From: Oegoconia quadripuncta
Taxonomy: Eukaryota > Arthropoda > Insecta > Lepidoptera > Autostichidae
Assembly: GCA_949316235.1 (NCBI GenBank)
Contig: OX438744.1
Location: forward strand, 35,646,778-35,710,777
Direction of reading: 5' to 3'
Length of the DNA: 64,000 bases
Made by a program: the position numbers and the translations under genes. This document shows positions 24,201 through 36,200 of this stretch, piece after piece (within the stretch, counting starts at the first letter, position 1; each line of letters starts with the position of its first letter). Under the pieces are notes generated by a model. The model worked only from the letters and a program-made list of their open reading frames with translations. It searched no databases and was not told the origin of the DNA.

Positions 24201-27200
24201 GATGGAAAAATGAGACAACAAAGACGGAAGCTTGCTTGATGGTAAAATGGAAAATCAAATGATAGAAGACTTTGAATCAAAGCGAAACGTTACTCAAAAA
24301 TGAATGGTTGATTACAGGTGGAAAACTGCGAATTAAATTTAAGAAAAATAACTTGTTTGTCAGAGAAGATTAACAAGCGATAATAATAATAAACACAGGA
24401 TGAAAAGTTTCGTTTTGCTTGTGGGTCCACTTACCTATAGCAACGTAAGGGCTCCGCAAGAAAGAAAGTAAAATTTACTGTGCTGACAAATATTAGCATA
24501 ACATTTGGTGACGGTTGCAAACAAATCACAACGTTTTAACTCCGATTAGCTTTTTAAACTAAGTTTAGTGTAAATAATTTAGGATATTATTTTTTTAAGA
24601 TGGAACGTGTGTGCTTTTATTTATTTCTAAAAATACGTGTATATTGTTTATTCTAAAGGACTTCGTTACCACATGAGTTTAGTGTTAGTAACTAAGTCTC
24701 TAAGATGAAAATCGATCTACCGAAATGTGAACATAAATCACAGAAAAAACATGCGATAACTGGCGTCGAAAAAAAGACTGTGGCAAATAAGTTTCTTAAT
24801 GATGGTCATAATTCTCTACTACGAACTAGGAGTAAAGTTTCGCTATGACTCTACTTTGCCACTACTGTTACTGCAATAAGCTTGCATTTTTTGATTATCT
24901 TATTACAAAATGAAATTCAATATTGGGAGAGGATAATGAATGATAAGGGCGTCTTAATTTAATGTTATTTCTAAAGGTTATTAAGGAAATCGTTAATGTA
25001 TGTACTCGTATACCTCTACATAAATATTATAATCCATGACTTTTGTTTGATTTAATACTAACCACTTTGATGCGCCTCAGTTTCACTAATTAGGCTATCA
25101 CCAGCAGACGACGCTCTTGGAGACTGACGGCTTGCGTCCAGGAACGAAGATTCGGAACCTAAATTTTATAGGCATTTAGCATCTACATCTAGCGTACATA
25201 CAATCCCCTAGCTTAAAAGTTTATTTTCCCTGTGACTAGAGATTTAAAATTACTCTTTTAACATTATGTTACTTTTATTACAAATACTACAAACATACCT
25301 CTGAGTTGTAGCCCGGTTTGCTTATCGCCAGCACTTTCTTCCATTTTGGACTTATTTAAAATTAGATCTACAGGGGACGGGGGTGGTGTTTTTGAAAACT
25401 TCGATGCAAGATCTGCAAATTTGTCATATTTTAAGGAAGTAACACTTATGTAGTTTTATTATGTAATTTGACCATATTTTTCAACATACCATGAGTGACG
25501 TGGCTCGAGTCTATTTTGATAAGTGCACCTTGTGAAATATCATCCAAAAGATTAGAACATCTCCTGTTCAGTTCTTTTATATCTCGTGCTTCTTCTTCGA
25601 TATTCTTATCCTCTTTTCGTTCCTCTCTCTTCTCATCGGAAATATTTTGCTGTGCATCCTCTGAACTTTCTATAGATTGAGATTTTCTAACATTTTCTTC
25701 TTCTTTTCTGAATTCAGATTTCAACTGGGCTATTTTTTCGTCTATCTCACCAATGAAATCTTTATCTGGATCACTTTGGTCGGAAGTCTTACTTTTCTCT
25801 AGAGATTTTTCATCCTGTTCACTTACGAACTTACTTTCAGTCATAATAGATGTCTCTTGTGATGTACTAGTTGACACTTTCATAACTTTTGAAAGCGACT
25901 TCTCTTCCTCTATGTACTCCCGACTAACTGTTATGCCTTCTGACACATCCGATGCTAAAGTCTTTGAAACATCCAATGATGAATGATCTTCAGAGAATGT
26001 TTTCTCATCGAGAGATTTTGAATTTTCTTTAACACTTTCTACGGATGCTTTCGAAAAATCTTTTGTTAAGTCAACTGTTGAATCTTTTGATAATTCATTT
26101 GTAGCAAAATCTCTAGAAGTGTCTTTGCTGTCAATCGATGATTTGGAATAATCTTTTGTAAGATCAATAGATTTTTTAGATATATCGGGAGTACCACGAT
26201 CTTCCATTTGCTCCTCAACTCTGGAGTCCTCTTTGGTATCCATAGATGTTTTAGAAGAATCTTTTACTAGTTCTGCTCCACTTATTTTGGAGAAGTCTGC
26301 TGAAGTTCCATCTTCAACGACAGACTTTTGATCTTCATCGGATGATTTTGTCAGTGAAGATACGACAGTAGTAACTGACGATGCTGTAGTGGACTTCGAT
26401 ACTAAATCTGATCGTAATATTGTATCCACAAATTGGGTTTTTTTAATAAATTTTTCTGAAGAACGGTCATCTTCTATACTTGATGGTTGAGCACTAGTAC
26501 TTGGAGCTGGGACATTAGAATACTGCGCTTTCTCTTGGAATTTAGATTGCTGGAAAGCATCAGATAATCCTTCGTCATATTTTCCATCATCTCCAAAATA
26601 TTCAGTCTAAAAATATAAATAAAGAAACACCTAAGTAAAAATAATTCCACAAAGACAATGTAAAGGTATGTATGATATATTACCTCTTTTTCGGGAAAAT
26701 CATCAGCGTCATCAAGCGAGTCGGTCCGGATTTTTCGGGTGTCGAAACTTGAAACAGGTATCTTTCCATCGAGATCTGAACTTGGTTCAATTATCTCTAA
26801 AACTTTCGCTTTATCCATATCTATGAAATAAAAAAACTTAATTAACTGTCGCGGTGAATGCCAGAAGAAAGGTAACTATCCCAGTTTCCCTTATCATATA
26901 AATTGAAGTTCAAGAAAACCGGCCAAGTGCGTGTCGGGCCATGCGCAGTAAAGGTTCCGCATTAAAGTTTTTCGACTATTAGTCATAAAATTGTTAAACG
27001 TTTCCTTTTAATTTAATTTTCCTTTCATTATACTGGAAGATTTTTTTTACCGTAAGGAAAAAATAGGGCATATTAGGTCAGTGAAATAGAAGGTATTGGC
27101 ATAGGTAGGCAGGGTCGCCATGTGGTAATAAGTTGGTGATTACGTCGAGGACGGAGGGTTCCGTAAATAAGACAGTTGTCTATAGTGATGTTGCACGAAC

Positions 27201-30200
27201 AAGGCCCTTTAATTCTCTACAAGCGTATATATAATATTGGTATCGGCGCTGACAAAGCGATATGCGTTTATGTTGCAGTAAACCATGACGCTACGGTGAA
27301 ACACCGAAATACGACAAGGTTATCAATATACTACAGTAGTTTATTTTTTTTTTCAAAACCATCATGGAGTATTTTATTTATTTAAATAAATGGAGTAATG
27401 CGTCAAATTTGCCATTTAACGGTAGCGTTTGTAGCCTATTCCACATAATTACATCATTAAATTAAATAAAAAAAGAAAACTTGGAGAAAAAATAAATAAT
27501 CTACCTATGCCAATAACTTCTATTTCACTTACCTAATATGCCTTATGATTTTCCATACTGTAAAAAAACTCCGGTATATACTCCTGCTGAGATATTCACG
27601 TATCCAAAACCAGCCGTTTAGCTTTTAGGGAGGGGGACGACACACGTTTCTAACAAAAAATGGCACTTTAAAATTTCTTAAATGCATCTATAAATCGAAA
27701 ACCGGTTTAAGCTAGCCTCTAATATTTCTCAACGACCTATCCAAAGATACCTCACCTATGGGGCATAAAAATAAAAGAAAATTCATCCCCACTTCACGTG
27801 ACGCGGATACCTCCTAAATAAATAGTTTTCAAAATGTTATTCTACCACTTTTTCGGCGTGATTAACACCTATGCCAAAATTATAGCTTTCTAGTACTAAG
27901 AGCCTTTGAGCTAAGCCCCGAGAAGACAGACAGACGGACATGACAAAATTATAAGGATTCCTTGTTGACCACGGAACCTAAAAATTAGGGTTAATATAAA
28001 ATGTATTATCAAAAAATAGCAGAGGCATTTTAAAAATCAATCAATATGTTTTTGTAATATTTACAGGAAATAGAAAAGGTTTTGCTTACTATTTGCAGAA
28101 GGTTAAAACTTAATTTTATGTATCTACTATCTAATTTAATTTTTATTTGTAAATTTTCAGATTGAGACTAAGTTTTACGTACAAAGATCCAAACGTATTT
28201 TTATTATCAACTGATACCAACCGGATTCGGAATCGGTGTAAATTTGTTCTTCAACTTCATCGGGGGAACTCTGAACAGAGAACGTCCTCGCGTGTTTTTT
28301 TTTCGGCATAATCACAATTTCTCCACTGTCCCTAGACAGCGACTTCATGAGACCTGGTCTTTCTTTTACAAATTTCTTAGTTTCCTCGTAGACAATTTCC
28401 TTTTTTGCTTCAATTTCCTTTTCTTTCATTTCTTTTTCTAAATACCCCTCCACCGTTGTCACAGCTTCTTCTATGATTGAATCTACTGAAACCTGTTCGG
28501 CAATATCTTTTGTCTCTGAAGTTTCAATAATAGGCTCTTCAGATGACAGGTCTATATCCTCCGAAGCCTGTTTTATAATAATTTCTATATTATCTGCCAT
28601 TTGCTTCATAGCAGAATCCGACTTTTTTATTGTTGATTTAGTTTCACCTACCTTTTCACTTTCAGAAACTACACTACTGACAAACTTGTCTACATCTTCT
28701 TCCATTTCAATATCAGACTCAGCAATTCTCTCCAGAGAAATAGCTGGGCTGATGCATGAATGCCTACGTTCATCCTTGTGAGGTGCTTTGGCGTCATAAG
28801 ATCTTTTCTCAGTTTCAACTACATCTTTCGTGATAGTTTTAATATCTTTATCTAATACAGGACTTCTAGCCGCTGCAGCTATTGTCCCCTTATGCAATAT
28901 GTCATCAATCACAGGTTTAACGTGCTCTTTTGTTATTTCTGTGGCTTCTTTTAAATCCAAGTCTTTAGGAACAAATTTCTTTGGTTCTTTAACTATATCC
29001 AAATCATCTATATCAAATTTCCCTAGAGTATCTGTTCTTATTTTGCTAACGTCAAATTTAGATTCACCAGTGGTTGGTTTCGAACTGGTTTTTGTAAATT
29101 CAGAAGCAGTCGTGACCTCATCTTTGCTTTTAGTAGTATAGCTTGCTTCAGTTTGCTTTGTATAAATAATTGATGATTTATCATCTTTACTGGTTTCTAA
29201 AATCTTAACCTCTTTTCTTTCAGTAATTGAAGTTTTTTGTAAGCTTTCACGTTTTGCCTGCTCTTCCCTTTCTCGGGCCAAGAAATCGTATGTTATGCCT
29301 TTATCAGATGCAGCACTATAACAAATATGATTATTTAATTTATGTGGAAAATAATTGTAAATTTTTATAATTCTTCCTAATTTCTTACCCAACTTCAGCA
29401 ATATGAGGTAACTTATGAACATAGTCAGTCACATGGTCTTCTGGGAAACCTTCTACGTCATCTAATGAATCGCCATGAGTTAATTTAGCAAGTCTGGCAC
29501 CTGCAATTAATTTAGAAATATTAGAAATACACTTAAGAAATGTATTCTGTGCATTTATAGACGAGTTACTCAATCATTCAGTTTAAAGGTAAACTCCAAA
29601 TTTATTCATAAAATGCGTGAAAACAGTAAATTATTGGATATAATTATCCCAGTATATTAAAGGAATCAAAAATTGTAATATTTTTCTTTAAAATTACTTA
29701 ATTTTCTTGCCTCAAATTAGTACATATATTTTTTTACTTAAAAAATTAGAATAGAATATAATTTATTTGTTTTATTTTTATTTTATTTTAACAAAAAAAA
29801 AACAACCAATTTCAGGCCCTACAAAGTAAGTTAATTTAATTCGCTCTAAACATTGACGTCGACTTCGAAAAATAAGATCTGAAGTCAATCAATCTACATT
29901 AATTTTATTTAGTATCCAAATAATTAATTATGACTGTAATAGTTTCAAGATTTATAAATATTTGCATGCTGTTAAAAGTGACTGAATAGGCGATATAACC
30001 AGTACTGAAACACCTTATAATGTACCCTATTCAGTAGCAAATAATTCATTTGTATTTTAAATCACTTTAACATAGTCGCCGACTGCCAACGATATTTTTT
30101 TATATACATTATTATATACTAGAAATAATAATAATTACAACAGCGCACATAGAAAATAACTGATTAAATTAAATAGGAGCATTACAGTTAAATTATTTTT

Positions 30201-33200
30201 TATTTTTTGGTGGTTCAAATCGGTTGTTTTTTTGTGTTAAAAGGCTTTTATTTTCTGATTTTTAGTATTTTAGCATACTGAACTGATTACACTGAAATTA
30301 CAATGGAATCAACTTGACGGTAACTTCTTTCATTTACAAAAAGAATCAGGCTAACCAGTCGCCAAATCTCTGAGTTATCGGTGAACTTACATAAAAAAAT
30401 ACATACAACCGAATATAGGACAGAGGAGTCGTTTCTAGTTTTCTGTTTCGGTTAATTAGCTATTATTACAATTAGATGCTTCTAATTCAGTCATTATGAC
30501 AGGCAAATATTTGACAATATCAAATTTTATCATTAAGAAAATCAGCATGCCTCCAATTATTTGTTCTTGTGCTCCAAGAACTCTTTTGTGGAATAGAACG
30601 AGTATTGTAGAAGCCACATTTGTGAGTTCGTTTTAATGGTAGATCCTTAAGATGTGTGGGAATGCTATTCCATGGGTATTAGCTTCCCCATGCCATAACA
30701 ATTTCTTTGAAACCGTTTTTGGGTCGTGGTAGGGCATTTTAAATGTCGCCTGGCTTAGCTACCACCATCTTATTTAAATCTACCGCCAAACAGCAATTTT
30801 GATAGCATTGTTATGTTCTGGTTGTCAGAGATAAGATAGCCTTCAACCTCCTCTTCACTCAACATCAAGTGTGATTGAAGTCAAGAGCTAACCCGTACTG
30901 TAAAAATAATAATTTTTTCAGGGTACAATAATTTAATTTGCACCACATTTTTGGCCTGCTTAAAATATTTTTTATGATTTTGCTTCATAATTTCGAGTAT
31001 ACAGGGCGTCCCAAAGTTATGGGACATGAAGGGGAAGTACCTTAAATATCGTAGATAGTGAATTTTGCTCAAAGAAGACTTTATGTTATTTTTAAAAGTT
31101 AGTAATTCTGCATTCATAGATTTTCTAAAAATTATTTGCTTCGGCTGGGAATCGAACCGACTCAAATGTGAAAAAAAAAACACCCTACTTTTATGATGCC
31201 AATCGAAAGAATAGCTAAAAAATAATAACTCTGCCTAAGTAACATAGTATTTTAAAAGAAAGGAACAACGTGAAATTAATCTTTTAATCATTTATTTTAT
31301 TGAAATACAAGTTTTATCATTTCATCTACACGTGCACTTATAATAAGGAAAACTATGTTAGTACCTATTTTATGAAGTGGGTACTTATTTACGAATAATC
31401 AATGCTATCTTTGGAATGATAATATCGCTACTTTTCGAACGTCGTCGGCAATAAATAACTTTCTTGAAATTTGACTCAATCATTTTATGTTGTTCCTTTC
31501 TTTTAAAATACTATGTTACTTAGGCAGAGTTATTATTTTTTAGCTATTCTTTCGATTGGCATCATAAAAGTAGGGTGTTTTTTTTTTCACATTTAAGTCG
31601 GTTCGATTCCCAGCCGAAGCAAGTAATTTTTAGAAAATCTATGAATGCAGAATTACTAACTTTTAAAAATAACATAAAGTCTTCTTTGAGCAAAATTCAC
31701 TATCTACGATATTTAAGGTACTTCCCCTTCATGTCCCATAACTTTGGGACGCCCTGTATATGTAAAATCAGGAAATGGTAGGCTATTTAATGCCTTAAAA
31801 AGTAGTCTACATGACACGTCCTATACAATATCATAGGTTGCACGTTGCACTTCTTTTTAACTAAAATTTATATCTTGCGGGCGCCAAGTAGTCCAGTAAG
31901 GATACAGTTTTAATTTCCTATAATCTTAAAGGCCGTGATATTTTGTACATGGATATACCTGTCAGTGATAGAATAAAAAACAAATCGGTAACTTGCTTTA
32001 GATATAATATAGGTATTTAATAATAAAACATGGACCAGTAGATTAAAATAACCACTGTGAATTTGGAGAATATACTTAGAACTTTGTAACTATTTACAAA
32101 GAAAGCGATCAATAACTTCTTTATATTTTCAAATTTAAAAAATTTCATCGAGGACAAACGACTCAATAAACTATTTTTAGAAAAAAAAGTAGCCATTGAT
32201 GATTTTTTAGAAAATTGTTTTAGGGGATCTTAGCATTTTCTACAACGCAATGAAGTTCATAGTGGTAACTTTAATTTGATATTGTAGGTTTTATAATACT
32301 ATACCTAAAGCAAGCTACAGAATTATTAGAAAATATTTTTATTCTATTACTTATAGCTACTCTATCCTTCTACAATAAATCAGAAACTTTAAGATTATAG
32401 GAATGAGGTATGGTATACGTGTCTAGAAAACAACTAACCCGGTACAACTTTTGTTTTAGAGTCAGTTTCTATTTTAGATTCCACTTTTTCTTTAAAAGCA
32501 TCTACATGGGTGCCCTGTGTGCCAATATCATCCTCTGATTCCTCGAATGTATAATCTCTAGACTCCGTTAAACTATGAGCATCAGAGAGGCGCTTCTCTT
32601 CTAAGCGTAATTCCCCCACGGAACCTGATCCTGCTGATGTTACTGACTGACGTTTTACTGCATCTGCAAAAATATATTGAATTGTAGTATAGGGGATATG
32701 CACACGGTTTTTTAATAAAAAAAAGAAAACTATACCTTTCTCCACATCGTCTCTTGAAGATGAAAATTTAGTATCAACCTTTTCTATTTGCTTAACACCT
32801 TTGAGTATTGAAATTTCTGTTTCTTTTTCTTGTTCCCCATTTTTTAAGCCGTCTTCTTCTGACGAAGTCTTTTTGTCGGTTACAGCGTCTTCCGAACTGA
32901 TTTTGTCAGAAATGCCTTCGGAAGATTTGCGATCTGAAATTTCTATTTCTCGACTGCTTTCAGAAGATATTTTGTCAGAGACTTCATCCTTGTCTGACTT
33001 GTCAACTTCTTCAGCTTCTGTTACAATTATCTGGAATTCCTGTTTCGGTTTTGAAGATTCTGAATCAGTTTGGAGGTCACTTAGTTTAGTGATCGAGATT
33101 GATTCAGTCCTTGAATGACGTTTAGGTGTCATCTTCTTAAAGACCGCTTCTGGTTCTTTGTCCGATTCGGAATCCTGTTTGTCTAAAATTTTAGAGTCCA

Positions 33201-36200
33201 TTTTCATTGAAATTAAACCAACGCTTTCTTCAAATTTCTCATCTCCAAAACCGCTACCGGAATCAACTGTTTCTTCGTACTCTGCTCTTTCGTCAAAGTC
33301 TGATGAAGACACTTTTGCTTTGATGTCCGACTGATCAGATTTCAAGGATTCAGCTTCGGAGTGACGTCGAGAATCAGTGTGTTCAGAATCTTCTAACGAA
33401 TCTGAATAAATACGTTTTGAAAAGAAGCATTCTTGAACGGAGTCATCTTCGGGAACTGTCTCTATAAATTGACGAGCCTTAGCACTTATCACTGGTGATT
33501 CTTTAGGTGATACCTGAAAAGTAATAAATTGACTAAGATAGTCTGTATATAATGGAAGTTAAAAAAAACTAAACATTTAAGCCAACTCCCAAGTGAATCG
33601 TATAAATTAGTGTTGCCAGGAAAATTAGTACGGCGTTGTTGTATTTTACTATTACCTTATCAGCTTCTATTACTGCAGTAATAGGTGCATGTGTTTGAAC
33701 ACTAAATTCATTCTCATATTTCAAGAATTCTAGTGTTTGATCTCTAGTTGTAGTATCCTTTTTATCTGTTACTCTCGAAGAAACAAGTATATCTTCAGTT
33801 TTAGTAACAGTAGATTCAACACCTTTTTCTAGTGTAGGTCTTTGAGATGGACTTGTACCAATTTGATCTTCTAATTCAGAAAATTGTGATGCTTCATCGA
33901 GGGAATCGCTTCGATGTTTAGAATCTTTCGAATAAACCTTTGATTCAGTTTGAGATATAAAGCTAAAGTCTTTCTCAGTGCTTTGTTGTAAATCAGCCAA
34001 AGAATCGGCTTTGTCTATAGCTGATGGTAAAGGTGACTCTTGTGAAATTTTGTGCACTATAATGTCTTGTAAATCAGATCCCATGGAATCTGTCTTGGTA
34101 TGCTTACTTATGTCAGATTTAGTACTTGCTACGGATACTTGTGTTTCAACCTACAATTAGATAAAGGTCAAAATAAGCATAGCCGTTATTTTTGGTTTAA
34201 TAACATCTAGTTATGTATAGTATTTATGTTCGAAATACTATTGAGGACACTTACCTTATCTTTGAGTTTTTCAGTTATAGATACGTCCTTTTCTTCTAAA
34301 GTCTCAGAAATATCTTCTTCACTTACTTTGGTTCGTAGTTCGTCGGTCATTTGCTTTTGTAACTTTTGAACTTTGATTGATATAGCTTGGTCATTCTTGT
34401 CATCATCATCTGGCTTTTCTTGTTTATCACCTTTATGTTTATCGGTTGGAAAGTCTTTTGGTTTAAACTCAGTTCTCTCATTCTTACTAAATACATCACG
34501 ATCAACCTTAATCTTATATTTCTTAATATCTTTGTCTACTTTTACTGTCGTTTGTGATTCTGTTTCAGTTTCAGAGTCTGTAGATTTTTTCAAGAATTCG
34601 CTGTCCTCTTCCGATGATACTTGAACAAGAGTTGAATCTGTTCTTATCGTTTTAGGAAATTGTTTAGTTTTATTATCCGGTTTTATTTTAGAGTCAAATT
34701 GTTGTATAGTTTCTTTAACAGATTTCACCGCCTCGGCTTGTTGTGTTGTTTCTATTGAAATTTTGTGAGTTAGTTGCTCCATTGTTTCCATCCTTGAGAT
34801 TTGTTCAGATTGTTTTCTCACAAATTCTTGTGTATATTCCATACCTTGATCTTGTTCCAAAGTATGCTTTTTCAAAGCTTCTTTTGTTAATTTAACTGTG
34901 GGTTTTGGTAAGTCAATTGATGGCTCCTTAGACATTTTTGACTCAAAAGAACTAATTTTATCTTTTAACGTAGCTTCAGCTATGTCTTTGATATCATCTG
35001 CTACTAAATCTGGTGATCTATTCCCATCATCCAACTTTTCCTCCACTTTTGAGCTGTAAATTTCTTTCTGTGATATTGTCTCTGTAGTATGAGAATCTGC
35101 TTTAATTTCAATTATTTGTTTCACTTCTGTAGTGTCAGCTACAGCTGCAATTGATTTTCTTGGAGTAATAGTTACGTTTGAGAAATCACCAGATGGAAAT
35201 CTCATTGATTCGTTCCTCATATGTCTTTGCAAGTGTTTAGGCGTAGGTTTACCAGGTGACGACGGATCGAACTTTCTAAATTGCTCAACAGGTCTTTCGG
35301 TAGGTTTAGGCTCCTCTTTAACTTCTATAAGTTCTTCTCTAAGTACTTCGATCTCATTCTCTTCCTCGACAGATTCTGGTGAAGTTTTTGAACGAGTTCT
35401 TTCTAACCTTGGTTCTTTTTCTTTAACCTAGAGAAGAATAACTTTGTCATTCCTAAAACACACGTAATTTAACTATCAATATTTATTACAAAATTCAAAC
35501 CCACTTACCTGTTGCTCAATATCATGGAATTTCTTTATATCAGGTTTGATTTGAGTCTTTATTTCAATAATTTCCTCTCGAATTTCTTTCTTCTGTTTAG
35601 ACGCTGGTATCTTGCTAGAACTCAATTTTCTTGTAATTTGTTCCTTTCTTTCAGCAACGCTACGCTTTACGTCTGGAAATATAAATTTCAATAAATTGTA
35701 ACTCTTTCACACCTACGAGCGACGAGAAAAAGTAATTTCGGCAATGATATATTTTGTCTACCTTCATCTTCACTCTCTTCACTTGGAGTCGGAGTTCTTT
35801 CTATCTCACTCTTTTCTACTACTGACTTTTCTTCTGGTGAGTATTTCGCTTCGTCTTGATCAAGTTCAGATTCATGTATTCGTTCAGCGATTTGATTGTC
35901 TTCGTAAATTTTTTCTTTTAGTTTATTGTCTTCTTCGGCTGAAATCACAAATAGTGAATAAGCATTTATATATGGAAATTTTTCAACTTATGTAACTAGT
36001 CTGACAATTTTTTTTTTAAACTTAAAAATTTTAGTAAATTTTCCATCACTTCACAATTATTATTTTGTATCGTGATTGTTTTGGGGTGAATTGCATTAAG
36101 GAGTGGGCTGACAAAAAGAGCAGAGTTGTAGTGATTGCTTTGCATAAAGTTAGTAGGGGCTCGTCAGTAATATTTAAAAGGCTTTCAAATTTATTCAACA

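Noticed and set aside
24435..24485. 48-nt or 17-nt alternative exon before the giant exon
   Set aside because: A strong donor is present, but the frames that fit exons 43 and 44 contain stops or shift the frame.
30881..31781. Repeated open frames starting [12 protein letters not shown] (also at 39226-39498 and 39973-40287)
   Set aside because: They lie in the inverted arms of the foldback elements and repeat because the DNA repeats; no protein family is recognisable.
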